From Streptomyces cinerochromogenes (GTDB taxonomy: Bacteria; Actinomycetota; Actinomycetes; Streptomycetales; Streptomycetaceae), in NCBI RefSeq assembly GCF_014648635.1, contig NZ_BMRM01000012.1, positions 242,825-306,824 of the forward strand: 64,000 nucleotides of DNA, written 5' to 3'. This document shows positions 7,114-17,600 of the stretch, one piece after another. Within the stretch, counting starts at the first letter, position 1. Each line of letters starts with the position of its first letter. The notes under the pieces were generated by a model that had not been told where the DNA came from, did no database searches, and worked only from the letters and a program-made list of their open reading frames with translations. The position numbers and the translations under genes are program-made.

Positions 7114-10089
7114 TCACAGGGCTCCCTTGCGCGTGAGGTGGTTGAAGGCCAGCCAGCCCGGCAGCACCGGCAGCCACAGGGTCAGCAGCCGGAACAGCAG
7201 CACGGCCGGGGCGGCGACCTCCTTGGGCAGGCCCACGGCGATCAGACCGACGGTGAGCGTCGCCTCGACCGCGCCCACGCCGCCCGGGGTGGGTGCCGCG
7301 GATCCGAGCGCGTTGCCGGCGAGGAAGACGACGGCGACGCTGGCGATGCTCAGCGACACCGATCCGTCGCCGAAGGCCCGGATGGAGGCGTCCAGGCACA
7401 TCACGAAGCAGGCGGTCAGCAGGAGCATGCCGCCGATGCCGGTGACGAGCTTCTGGGGCCGCTGCAGCACGTCGAGCATGCGCGGTACGACGCCGGCGAA
7501 CAGCGACCTCACACGCGTGACGACGAATTTCCGCAGGAACGGCACCGAGGTGACGACGAGGACCAGCACGGCCACGGTCAGCAGGCCCGCGATGACCGTG
7601 CGGGACGGCGACAGCGAGGGGGTCTTCTCGGTGCCGGTCAGATAGCCGAAGGACAGCAGCATCAGGATGTGGCAGCCGAGCCCGAACAGCTGGGAGGCGC
7701 CGACACTCGCCACCGCGAGCCCCGGCCGTACCCCCGCGCGCTGCAGGAAGCGCGTGTTCAGGGCCACACCGCCGACCGCGGCCGGTGCCACGATCTTCAC
7801 GAACGACCCGGCGACCTGCGCCGCCACGGTCCGCGGGAACGGCACCCGCTCCGGGACGAAGCCCAGCAGGGCCATCGCCGCGGCGACGTAGCTGAGCGCG
7901 GAGAACAGCACCGCGGCGACCACCCAGCCCCACTGGGCCTGCGCGAACAGCGTGCCGAACTCGATGTGGGTGAGCTGCGTCAGCAGGTAGTACGCGCCGA
8001 TGGCACCGGCGATGAAGCTGATCAGCGTGCGGGGGCGGACCCGCTCCAGCCGGGCCGGCTCCACGGGCGCCTGCGGCCTGATCCGCAGCACCTCGTGCCG
8101 GATCTGGGTGAGCAGGTCCTCCTCGCGGGCCTCTTCGAGGGCTTCGTCGATGGCCCGCTTCTCCGCGCGCTGCTCGGCGCGGACCGCCTTCTTGTCGGGC
8201 TTGTCGGCGGCGGGAGGGGCCGTCTCGGCCGCCTCCTCCAGGCGGGCCGGCTTGGCCTGCCGGGAGGCCTCCAGCACCGCCTCGCGTTCGCGCTGGGCGC
8301 GTTCCCGGGCCAGTCGGCGCAGCGTCGCGCGCGTGGAGCGCGTCAGAGCGATCGGCTGGAGCATCGGCAGGCAGTCGGCGACCGCGTCCGGGCCCAGCAC
8401 ACCGACCGCCGAGGCCACCGCCCGCTCGGCGCCGACCCGCAGGCCGAGCGTGGTGACCAGCTGGGCGACGTCCATGCGCAGCAGCAGCTCGCCGGCCGCG
8501 ATCTCGCCGCCGCGCAGCTCGGTGAGGATCACCCTGCCGGAACGATCCACCAGGATCGCGTCTCCGGCCAGCCTGCGGTGCGCGATGCGCCGGGACTGCA
8601 GCGCCCGCACCTGGTGCCAGGTGTTGCGCAGCAGCTCGTCGGTGATCTCCTCGTCGGCCAGCGAGTCCAGCGTGCGCCCGCCGGTGTGCTCGTAGACGAG
8701 CATGACCGCGTCCGGGCCCAGCTCGGAGGTGGCGATCAGCTTGGGCGCGTTGGCGCCCGCCGCGATCGCCGCGTACGCCAGCAGCGCCTCCTGCTCCAGC
8801 GCCTGGCGCAGCGACTGGAGGCTGGAGCGGGTGGCGAAGCCGCGCAGGGTGAGATTGCGCCACGCGCGGTAGAAGAAGCCCTGGGCCTGCTGTTCCCGGT
8901 CCACGACGGTGACGTCCAGCGGGGGGCCGTCCTCCAGGGTGACGAAGTAGCGCCGGCCCCGGTCGCCGTTCTCCGTCTCCACGGCCTCCTCGCGGGCCGC
9001 GGAGACCGGGTGGAAGCCGACGTGCCTGAGGCCCGCCATCAGGGTCTGGCCGGTCGGGCGGACGTTGGGGGAGCCGACCGCGTACAGGGTGCCGTAGGCG
9101 ATGGTCCAGCCGATGAGGACCGTCAGGATGATCGAGAAGGGGGTCGTGTAGCCGGTGACCAGCATCGAGAACGCGTCGAGCAGCAGCACGATCCACAGCA
9201 CCGCGCGCCATCTGGGTCTGCGGGACATGCCGACGGCCGTCATGTAGGCGATGACGGGTGCCAGATAGCCGTGCACCGGGTCGGTCAGGGCGTGGATGTC
9301 ACCCGGCGAGGGCTGGGTGAGCGCCTCCTGGATCGAGTCCGGGGCGGCCCGGGCGACCCACAGGTCGGTGGCGAGCGTGACTCCGTGGGCCAGGACGGCC
9401 GCCAGGACGCCGTCGGCGATGCGCAGGCCGTCCCGTTTGATCAGCCGTTCGATCGCGAAGGCGACCGGCACCAGGAGGATCGCGATGCTGGACGCCAGAC
9501 CCGCGATCTTGATCAGCAGGTCCGGGGCCTGGCCGGTGCCCTTGTTGATGTCCTGTTCGAGGCCCGAGGTGGTGCCGTGCGCGAACCCGGCGATCGCGAG
9601 CAGCACCACGATGGCGAGCACGCCCACCAGGAGCCGCATGAGGTCGGAGGGGCGGTGCACGCGCGCGGGGAGCAGCGGTTCGTCGCCCTCCACCTGCTCG
9701 GCGTGCGGGTCGTCGTCGGCGCACGGAGGGTGGTCCGAGGACGGGTTCCCGGGGCGGGACGGCCCTTCCGCGGCCTCTGTGCCGCCCTCACGCGCGCGCG
9801 TGACGTCGGTCTTCCGGGCCGCGGGGTCGCCTGTCGCGGCGTCGCGGGTGGCGTCGCTCTCCCGGCTCCCGGGGTCGTTCTCCCGGCTCCCGGGGCCGTC
9901 TGTCTCCGCGCGCGTGGCGTCGTTCTCCCGGGCCGCGGGGTCGCCTCCCCCCGCGCGCGTGCCGTCGTCCGTGTGCGGACCGGTGTCTTCCTGGTGCGCG
10001 CCGGTCTCGCCCGTGCGGGCGGTACCGGGGCGCGCGGAGGCGTCAGGGGTGCCCGCCGCTCCATCGGAGTGCACGCCCTGCTCCTTCAT
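7114..10089 (-). CDS. MprF/LPG-synthase-TM family membrane protein with a kinase-like middle domain
   Basis: About 991 residues from ATG 10089; a GTG at 10113 would add eight residues, but AAGAAGAG just before 10089 favours the ATG. The first 130 residues are disordered (Asp, Thr, Ala, Gly). Several membrane helices follow, then a cytosolic domain of about 300 residues resembling a degenerate protein-kinase/phosphotransferase fold: HRRLAGDAILVD sits where HRDxxxxNxL would be and TELRGG where DFG would be. The last 350 residues are the multi-pass LPG_synthase_TM (UPF0104) domain, which in MprF moves lipids between leaflets. No lysyl-transferase domain is present. Function is probably lipid or envelope related; the transported lipid is unknown. 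Confidence 0.8.
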   Translation of the reverse strand: MKEQGVHSDGAAGTPDASARPGTARTGETGAHQEDTGPHTDDGTRAGGGDPAARENDATRAETDGPGSRENDPGSRESDATRDAATGDPAARKTDVTRAREGGTEAAEGPSRPGNPSSDHPPCADDDPHAEQVEGDEPLLPARVHRPSDLMRLLVGVLAIVVLLAIAGFAHGTTSGLEQDINKGTGQAPDLLIKIAGLASSIAILLVPVAFAIERLIKRDGLRIADGVLAAVLAHGVTLATDLWVARAAPDSIQEALTQPSPGDIHALTDPVHGYLAPVIAYMTAVGMSRRPRWRAVLWIVLLLDAFSMLVTGYTTPFSIILTVLIGWTIAYGTLYAVGSPNVRPTGQTLMAGLRHVGFHPVSAAREEAVETENGDRGRRYFVTLEDGPPLDVTVVDREQQAQGFFYRAWRNLTLRGFATRSSLQSLRQALEQEALLAYAAIAAGANAPKLIATSELGPDAVMLVYEHTGGRTLDSLADEEITDELLRNTWHQVRALQSRRIAHRRLAGDAILVDRSGRVILTELRGGEIAAGELLLRMDVAQLVTTLGLRVGAERAVASAVGVLGPDAVADCLPMLQPIALTRSTRATLRRLARERAQREREAVLEASRQAKPARLEEAAETAPPAADKPDKKAVRAEQRAEKRAIDEALEEAREEDLLTQIRHEVLRIRPQAPVEPARLERVRPRTLISFIAGAIGAYYLLTQLTHIEFGTLFAQAQWGWVVAAVLFSALSYVAAAMALLGFVPERVPFPRTVAAQVAGSFVKIVAPAAVGGVALNTRFLQRAGVRPGLAVASVGASQLFGLGCHILMLLSFGYLTGTEKTPSLSPSRTVIAGLLTVAVLVLVVTSVPFLRKFVVTRVRSLFAGVVPRMLDVLQRPQKLVTGIGGMLLLTACFVMCLDASIRAFGDGSVSLSIASVAVVFLAGNALGSAAPTPGGVGAVEATLTVGLIAVGLPKEVAAPAVLLFRLLTLWLPVLPGWLAFNHLTRKGAL

Positions 10090-10275
10090 GGTCTCTTCTT
10101 GGTCTCGTATCACCAGTCACCGCCCGCACGATGGTGGCATGCCCCGCCGACACACGCGGGCATCAGGGTGCGGATGCGCGGGCGCACAGTCTGCCGGAAG
10201 GACCGCCCGGGGGCGAGAGGGCCGTGCCCCGCGCACCCCGCAGGAATGCCGGCGGGGTGCGGCAGGATGGGGGGA

Positions 10276-10662
10276 ATGAGCGAGCAGAGCCCTCCCCAGG
10301 ACGCCCGCGAGGAGTACGCGGACGCGTTGCCGGAGTACGCCGAGCGGGTCCTCGACGTCGCCGAGCGGATTCCGCCGGGCCGGGTGATGACGTACGGCGA
10401 CGTCGCCGAGTGGCTGGAGGAGGGCGGCCCGCGACAGGTGGGCCGGGTGATGGCTCTCTACGGCGGCGCCGTCCCCTGGTGGCGTGTGGTGCGTGCCGAC
10501 GGCGTGCTGCTGCCCGGGCACGAGCTGCGCGCGCTCGCCCATTACCGCGCGGAGGGCACCCCGCTGAGGCAGGCGGGCAGGACCACCCAGGGCCATCTGC
10601 CGCGGCTCGACATGCGACGGGCCCGATGGGAGGGTGGCGCGGACGCGGACGGTCACACCTGA
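10276..10662 (+). CDS. Alkyltransferase-like protein (ATL; MGMT fold without the active-site Cys)
   Basis: A 128-residue protein with the C-terminal MGMT DNA-binding domain: IPPGRVMTYGDVAEWL, then RQVGRVMALYGG, then the site that should read PCHR but here reads PWWR. Loss of the Cys marks it as an ATL protein. These bind O6-alkylguanine without repairing it and, in other bacteria, flag the lesion for nucleotide excision repair. The ATG at 10276 is preceded by only seven bases after a -10-like CAGGAT (10263-10268), so the mRNA may be leaderless. It is divergent from the MprF-like gene and just upstream of the AdnAB genes, which supports a DNA-damage role. Confidence 0.86.
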   Translation: MSEQSPPQDAREEYADALPEYAERVLDVAERIPPGRVMTYGDVAEWLEEGGPRQVGRVMALYGGAVPWWRVVRADGVLLPGHELRALAHYRAEGTPLRQAGRTTQGHLPRLDMRRARWEGGADADGHT

Positions 10663-10874
10663 CAGCTTCCGCCATCGGAGGGCGCCAGGGCAGACCCGTG
10701 GCCCGTTCGGGTGACACGGGGGACGTCCGTGGCATGCCGTACGTTCGTGAGGTGAGGGACACGCGCGGCGGGAGCGCCGCGAGGGAACAAACGGAAGCCC
10801 TGCTTCCGTCCGGAGCGGCGGCGTAGCGTCGGCAGCACCTGTCCCCCTCACCCCGCGGCCACCGCCTCGCGCGC

Positions 10875-13800
10875 GTGACCGCCCGCCCGCCAGCACAACC
10901 ACCAGGACCGGCCAACCACGTGAGCTCCTCTTCCTCCACCAGTCGCCTGTCGCACCCCCCGGTGCGGCAGGGGAGCCGTGGCGCTTACCGACTGGTCCGT
11001 ACTCCACCGGCCGTCGTGGATCCCCCTCGTCTGGACGCTCGGCAGCAGGCCGTGGTTGACCATCGCACCGGACCGCTTCTCGTCCTCGCCGGTCCCGGCA
11101 CCGGAAAGACCACCACCCTCGTCGAGTCCGTGGCCGCCCGGATCGCCCGGGGCGGCGACCCCGAGCGGATCCTGGTGCTCACGTTCAGCCGCAAGGCTGC
11201 CGTCGACCTGCGCGACCGCATGGCCCTGTGCATGGGCGCGGCCCGCGCACCCCGGGCGACCACGTTCCACTCGTACTGCTACGCGCTGGTCCGTGCCCAC
11301 CAGGACAGCGGCCGGTTCGCCGAACCCCTGCGTCTGCTCTCCGGCCCCGAGCAGGACGTGGCCGTCCGGGAGCTGCTCGCCGGCCAGCCCGAGCTGGAGC
11401 GGCTCGGCCTGACCCACGTGCGCTGGCCGGACGAGCTGCGCGCCTGCCTGACCACGCGCGGCTTCGCCGACGAGGTCCGCGCCGTCCTCGCCCGCAGCCG
11501 CGAGCTGGGCCTCGGCCCGGAGGCCCTGGACGCCTTCGCCCGCCGCATCGGCCGCCCCGACTGGCGGGCGGCAGCCGCCTTCCTCGCCGAGTACCTCGAC
11601 ACCCTCGACCTCCAGGGCGTGATCGACTACGCGGAACTGGTCCACCGCGCCGTCCTGCTCGCCCGCGGCCCGGAGACAGCGGCACGGCTGGCCGCCCGGT
11701 ACGACGCCGTGTACGTGGACGAGTACCAGGACACCGACCCCGCCCAGGTCCGGCTCCTGCACGCCCTGGCCGGCGGCGGCCGCACCCTGGTCGCGTTCGG
11801 CGACCCCGACCAGTCGATCTACGCCTTCCGGGGCGCCGACGTGAACGGCATCCTCGACTTCCCGGCGGTCTTCCCGCGCGCGGACGGCCGCCCCGCCCCC
11901 GTCGAGGTGCTGCGCACCTCCCGCCGCTCCGGCGCCGCCCTGCTCGCCGCCACCCGTCTCGTCACCCAGCGCATGCCGCTGACCCGGCTGCCCGCCGACA
12001 AGGTCCGCGCCCACCGGGAGCCGGCCGCCGTACGCGACGGCGGCCGGGTCGAGGTCCACACGTACCCGACGCCCGGCGCGGAACAGGACAACGTCGCTGA
12101 CCTGCTGCGCCGCGCGCACCTGGAGGACGGGGTCCGCTGGAGCGACATGGCCGTCCTGGTGCGCGCCGGCTCCCGCCTTCCGACCCTCCGCCGCGCCCTC
12201 ACCGCGGCCGGCGTCCCCGTGGACATCGACGGCGACGACCTGCCCCTGCGGCACGAGCCCGCCGTGGCCCCGCTGCTCACGGCCCTGCGCGCGGTGGCCA
12301 CGGCGGAGACACGGCATCGCGAGGAGCCCTCCGCCACCGAGCCCCCGGTCGCGGAGGGCGCCGCGGTACCGGGGGAGGCCGCCGGCGACGACGCAGGGGC
12401 CCCTGACGCCGCCCCTGACGCCTGCTGGCTGGACACCGAGACCGCCCTCACCCTGCTCGCTTCCCCGCTCGCCGGCATGGACGCCGCCGACCTGCGCCGC
12501 CTCGGGCGCGCCCTGCGCGAGGAGGAGCGGGCCGCCGGGAACCCGCTGCCGCCCCCGTCCGACGAACTGCTCGCGCGGGCGCTCGCCGAACCCGAGCGCC
12601 TGGCCGTGCACGACCCGGCGTACGCGCGCGGGGCACAGCGTCTCGGCGCGCTGCTCCGCAAGGCCCGCGAGCGCCTCGCCGGGGGCGGTACGGCCGAGGA
12701 GGCGCTGTGGGACCTGTGGGAGGGCACGCCGTGGCCGGGGCGCCTGGAGCGGGCCGCCCGGCGCGGCGGCGCGGCCGGCCGCAACGCCGACCGGGACCTG
12801 GACGCCGTCTGCGCCCTGTTCGCCACCGCCGCCCGCGCGGAGGAGCGCACCGGAGGCCGGGGCGCCCTGAACTTCCTGGAGGAGATCGAGGCCGAGGACA
12901 TAGCCGCCGACACGCTCGCCCGCCGCGTGGTACGGCCCGACGCCGTCCGCGTGATGACCGCGCACCGCGCCAAGGGCCTGGAGTGGCGGCTGGTCGTCGT
13001 CGCCGGTGTCCAGGAGGGCCTGTGGCCCGACCTGCGGCGCCGTGGCTCCCTGCTGGAGGCCGACCGCATCGGCCGCGACGGACTCGCCGAGCCGCTCACC
13101 CCGGGGGCGCTGCTCGCGGAGGAGCGTCGCCTGTTCTACGTCGCCGCCACGCGCGCGCGTGACCGGCTCGTCGTCACCGCGGTGAAGGCCCCGGCCGACG
13201 ACGGCGACCAGCCGTCCCGGTTCCTGACCGAGCTGGGCGTCGAGCCCAGGGACGTCACCGCGCGCCCCCGCCGCCCGCTGTCCGTCGCCGCCCTCGTCGC
13301 CGAGCTGCGCGCGACCACCGTCGACCCGCGCGCGTCCGCCACGCTGCGGGAGGCCGCCGCCCGCCGGCTCGCCCGGCTCGCCGCGCTCGCCGACGAGGAC
13401 GGCCGCCCGCTGGTGCCGTCCGCGCACCCCTACCGCTGGTGGGGCATGTTCGAGCCGACCGAGAGCAAGGTGCCGCTGCGCGACCGCGACCAGCCCGTGG
13501 TGCTCTCCGGCAGCGCCCTCGACCAGCTCGCCAACACCTGCGCGCTGCAGTGGTTCCTGGGGCGTGAGGTGAAGGCCGACGCCCCCGCCACCGCCGCGCA
13601 GGGCTTCGGCAACGTCGTCCACGTGCTCGCCGACGAGGTCGCCTCCGGCCGCACCCCGGCCGACCTCGACGTCCTCATGGAGCGCCTGGACTCCGTGTGG
13701 AACGCGCTCGCCTTCGACGCGCCCTGGAAGTCGCATCAGGAGAAGGACAACGCGCGCGGGGCGCTGGAACGCTTCCTGAACTGGCACGTCCTGGACCGGG

Positions 13801-14297
13801 CCGGCCGTACCCCCGTGGCGAGCGAGCAGGACTTCGACGTCACCCTCGAAGCCGGCGACTACCAGGTCCGCATCCGTGGCCAGATGGACCGCGTGGAGAC
13901 GGACGCCGAGGGCCGGGCCTACGTGGTCGACTTCAAGACCGGCAAGCAGGCGCCCACCGCGCGCGAGGTGGACCGGCACCCCCAGCTCGCCGTCTACCAG
14001 CTGGCCCTCCGCGAAGGCGCCGTCGACGAGGCCTTCGACGGCGTACGCCCCGAACCGGGCGGCGCCGAACTGGTCCACCTGCGCCAGGGCGCCGCCAAGC
14101 GCGACGGCGGCGACAGCCTGCCCAAGGTGCAGACCCAGGAGCCGCCGGCGGGGGAGTGGGTCGGCGAACTGCTGGCCACCGCCGCCGGGAAGGTCCTGGA
14201 CGAGCGGTTCACCCCCAGCACCGGGCAGCACTGCACACACTGCGCGTTCCGCGCCTCGTGCAGCGCCCGGCCGGAGGGGCGGCACGTGGTGGAGTGA
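10875..14297 (+). CDS. adnA: UvrD-family helicase fused to PD-(D/E)XK nuclease (AdnA-like)
   Basis: A 1140-residue fusion. The SF1 helicase part has Walker A GPGTGKTT at residues 73-80, the DEYQDT Walker B motif near 279-284 and GDPDQSIYAFRG near 310. The C-terminal nuclease has VVDFKTGK near residue 1017. A Cys in NTCALQWFLG together with CTHCAFRASC at the extreme C-terminus gives the C-x(n)-C-x2-C-x5-C pattern that holds an Fe-S cluster in AddB/Cas4-type nucleases. It is followed by a second helicase-nuclease, as in mycobacterial AdnAB, the motor-nuclease that resects double-strand breaks where RecBCD is absent. The GTG 10875 has no clear Shine-Dalgarno, and later GTGs at 10920 or 11016 are possible starts. 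Confidence 0.86.
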   Translation: MTARPPAQPPGPANHVSSSSSTSRLSHPPVRQGSRGAYRLVRTPPAVVDPPRLDARQQAVVDHRTGPLLVLAGPGTGKTTTLVESVAARIARGGDPERILVLTFSRKAAVDLRDRMALCMGAARAPRATTFHSYCYALVRAHQDSGRFAEPLRLLSGPEQDVAVRELLAGQPELERLGLTHVRWPDELRACLTTRGFADEVRAVLARSRELGLGPEALDAFARRIGRPDWRAAAAFLAEYLDTLDLQGVIDYAELVHRAVLLARGPETAARLAARYDAVYVDEYQDTDPAQVRLLHALAGGGRTLVAFGDPDQSIYAFRGADVNGILDFPAVFPRADGRPAPVEVLRTSRRSGAALLAATRLVTQRMPLTRLPADKVRAHREPAAVRDGGRVEVHTYPTPGAEQDNVADLLRRAHLEDGVRWSDMAVLVRAGSRLPTLRRALTAAGVPVDIDGDDLPLRHEPAVAPLLTALRAVATAETRHREEPSATEPPVAEGAAVPGEAAGDDAGAPDAAPDACWLDTETALTLLASPLAGMDAADLRRLGRALREEERAAGNPLPPPSDELLARALAEPERLAVHDPAYARGAQRLGALLRKARERLAGGGTAEEALWDLWEGTPWPGRLERAARRGGAAGRNADRDLDAVCALFATAARAEERTGGRGALNFLEEIEAEDIAADTLARRVVRPDAVRVMTAHRAKGLEWRLVVVAGVQEGLWPDLRRRGSLLEADRIGRDGLAEPLTPGALLAEERRLFYVAATRARDRLVVTAVKAPADDGDQPSRFLTELGVEPRDVTARPRRPLSVAALVAELRATTVDPRASATLREAAARRLARLAALADEDGRPLVPSAHPYRWWGMFEPTESKVPLRDRDQPVVLSGSALDQLANTCALQWFLGREVKADAPATAAQGFGNVVHVLADEVASGRTPADLDVLMERLDSVWNALAFDAPWKSHQEKDNARGALERFLNWHVLDRAGRTPVASEQDFDVTLEAGDYQVRIRGQMDRVETDAEGRAYVVDFKTGKQAPTAREVDRHPQLAVYQLALREGAVDEAFDGVRPEPGGAELVHLRQGAAKRDGGDSLPKVQTQEPPAGEWVGELLATAAGKVLDERFTPSTGQHCTHCAFRASCSARPEGRHVVE

Positions 14298-14602
14298 GCT
14301 GTGCGGGGGTGCGTGGGTGCCAGGGGCCAGGTGCCAGGTGCCAGGGGCCAGGGGCCGGGGCGCCGGGCGCAGAGCAGCCGTTGGGTGACGCCTGTGGCCG
14401 GAGTGTGCGGCCGGCCGGAGCCGGACGGCGGCATGCGGTCGGGGCTGGCCGGGCGCGGGGTCCGAGGGAACGGCACGTGGACCGGGTGGGCTGCTCGCGT
14501 CCGGGGTGACGTACGGCACCCCACGCGCTGACCTGCGGTTCTTCCGCCCCGGGCGACCGATTCGTCCTCGACTGTCAGTGCCCGCCGCTAGCCTCTTTCG
14601 AC
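14298..14602. other. 305-base intergenic region with a short 21-bp tandem repeat
   Basis: No gene is supported here. Bases 14317-14358 hold nearly two copies of a 21-bp unit (GTGCCAGGGGCCAGGTGCCAG, starting at 14317 and again at 14338). The last part has a -10-like TAGCCT at 14586-14591, eight bases before the adnB ATG, so adnB may have its own promoter and a very short or absent leader. Confidence 0.6.
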
Positions 14603-17600
14603 ATGTCCGCCCGTATCACCGACCCCGAGCAGCTCAAGCAGCTCCTCGGCATCCCGTTCACCCCGGAGCAGACGGCCTGCATCACCGCGCCGCCCGCCCC
14701 GCAGGTGATCGTGGCCGGAGCCGGGTCGGGCAAGACCACCGTGATGGCGGCCCGCGTGGTCTGGCTGGTCGGCACCGGACAGGTCGCCCCCGAACAGGTC
14801 CTCGGTCTGACCTTCACCAACAAGGCCGCCGGCGAGCTGGCCGAACGCGTCCGCACCGCACTGGTCAAGGCCGGCGTCACCGACCCCGACGCCCTCCCGC
14901 CACCCGGTCACCACCCCGCGGCGACAGCGCCTCGCGCCGACGCCTCCTGGCCGGACCCGGACACCCCCCCCGGCGAACCGGTCATCTCGACGTACCACGC
15001 CTTCGCCGGCCGTCTGCTCACCGACCACGGCCTGCGCATCGGCCTGGAACCCAGCTCCCGGCTGCTGGCCGACGCCACCCGCTACCAGCTCGCCGCGCGC
15101 GTACTGCGCGAGGCCCCCGGCCCCTACCCGGCGCTGACCCGCTCCTTCGCCGACCTCGTCAGCGACCTCCTCACCCTCGACTCCGAACTCGCCGAACACC
15201 TGGTCGACCCCGACGAACTGCGCGTCTGGGACGCCGACCTGCTGCGCACCCTCGAAGGCGCCAGACTCACCAACGCCGACCTGCGCAAGGTCCCCGAGAC
15301 GGCCGCCGCCCGCCGGGAACTCGCCGACCTCGTCCAGCGCTACCGGACGGCCAAACGCCGCCGGGACCTGCTCGACTTCGGCGACCAGATCGCCCTGTCG
15401 GCCCGCCTTGCCCGCGTCCCCGAGGTGGGCCGCCTGCTGCGCGAGGAGTTCCGTGTGGTGCTCCTGGACGAGTACCAGGACACCTCCGTGGCCCAGCGCG
15501 TCCTCCTCGCGGGCCTCTTCGGCGGCGGCACCGGCCACCCCGTGACCGCCGTCGGCGACCCCTGCCAGGCCATCTACGGCTGGCGCGGCGCCTCCGTCGC
15601 GAACCTGGACGACTTCCCCGACCACTTCCCCCACGCCGACGGCCGGCCCGCCACCCGGCAGGCGCTCAGCGAGAACCGCCGCAGCGGCGGGCGCCTGCTC
15701 GACCTCGCCAACGGCCTCGCCGAGCCCCTGCGCGCCATGCACGCGGGCGTGGAGGCCCTCCGCCCGGCCCCCGGCGCCGAGTACGACGGCACGGTCCGCT
15801 GCGCCCTGCTGCCCACCCACGCCGAGGAGATCGACTGGATCGCCGACTCCCTGGCCCACCTCGTGCGCACCGGCACCCCGCCCGGCGAGATCGCCGTACT
15901 GTGCCGGACCGCGACCGACTTCGCCGAGATCCAGGGCGCCCTCGTGGCCCGCGACGTCCCGGTCGAGGTGGTCGGCCTCTCCGGGCTGCTGCACCTGCCC
16001 GAGATCGCCGACCTCGTCGCCGTCTGCGAGGTCCTGCAGGACCCCGGCGCCAACGCCGCGCTGGTGCGTCTGCTGACCGGGCCGCGCTGGCGCATCGGCC
16101 CCCGCGACCTCGCCCTGCTCGGCCGCCGGGCCCGTCTGCTCGTCGCCCACGCGCGCGTGGACGCCGCCGACGACCCGGACCGCCGGCTCGCCGCCGCCGT
16201 CGAGGGAGTCGACCCGGCCGAGGTGATCTCGCTCGCGGACGCCCTGGACACCTTCCTGGAAGGCTCCTCGGAAGAGGGCGACGACGGGCTGCCGTTCTCA
16301 CCGGACGCGCGCGTACGCTTCGCCCGGCTCGCCGCCGAGCTGCGCGATCTGCGCCGCTCGCTGTCCGACCCGCTGATGGACGTCCTGCACCGGGTCCTCG
16401 CCGTCACCGGCCTGGAGGTGGAGCTGTCGGCGTCCCCGCACGCGCTCGCCGCCCGCCGCCGGGAGACCCTGTCCAACTTCCTGGACGTCGCCGCCTCCTT
16501 CGCCGCGAGCGACGGCGAGGCCACCCTGCTCGCCTTCCTCGGCTTCCTGCGCACCGCCGCCCAGTACGAGAAGGGCCTGGACAACGCCCTGCCCGGCGGC
16601 GAGAACACCGTCAAGGTGCTCACCGCGCACAAGTCCAAGGGCCTGGAGTGGGACGTCGTGGCGGTCCCCGGCCTGGTGACCGGCACCTTCCCGAGCGCCC
16701 AGGGACGCGAGAAGTGGACCGCCCAGGCCAAGGTGCTGCCGCACGCCCTGCGCGGCGACACCGACACCCTGCCCGACGTCGACAGCTGGGACGCGCGCGG
16801 CATGAAGGCCTTCCACGAGGCCATGAAGGACCACCAGCACACCGAGGAGCTGCGCCTCGGCTACGTCACCTTCACCCGTCCCCGCTCGCTCCTGCTCGGC
16901 TCCGGCCACTGGTGGGGACCCAGCCAGAAGAAGCCGCGCGGCCCCTCCGACTTCCTCAAGGCCCTGTACGACCACTGCGCCGCCGGATACGGAGAGATCG
17001 AGGTCTGGGCGGACGAGCCCGCGGAGGACGAGGAGAACCCGGCCCTGCACACGGCCACCGCCGACCAGGTCTGGCCGCTCCCGCTGGACGCCGCCGCCCT
17101 GGCCCGCCGCCGCGCCGCCGCCGAGACCGTCCTCACCCACCTGGAGACGCTCGCCGCCGAGCCGGTCGCCCCCGCCGCCCCCGGCGTGCCCGCAGGCCGC
17201 CGCCCCGCCCTGCACGACCCGGCCGGCGACGAGCACCCGGACTGGCCCGCACCACCGGAGGACGACGCGTACGGGGACGACCCTTACGGGGATCCGTTCA
17301 CCGACGAGCCGTACGACGAGCCCCACGACGCGCCGTACGACGAGCCGTATGACGAGCCCCACGACGCGCCGTACGACGACTTCCCGCCCGAGCAGGACCT
17401 GCCGCCCTACGACGACGTCTCCGACGACGACTTCGACGACGACTTCGACGGAGACTCGGACGAGAACGCCCGGAGCGCCGAACGGCCCGTAACCGTCCAG
17501 GCCCCCCGCGTCCCCCAGGCCCCTCACATCCCCCAGGTCCCCCACGTCCCCCACCAGGCCTCGGCCCCGCAGGACCACCCCCGTCCCGCCGAGCCGCTGC

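Noticed and set aside
7108..10662. An 1184-codon plus-strand open frame
   Set aside because: Mostly antisense to the MprF-like gene. Only its last 128 codons (10276-10662) are real, as the ATL protein.
10848..14519. A 1223-codon open frame on the minus strand
   Set aside because: It lies opposite adnA, which has full helicase and nuclease motifs; the antisense product is low-complexity Gly/Arg/Ala/Val and arises from GC-rich codon bias.
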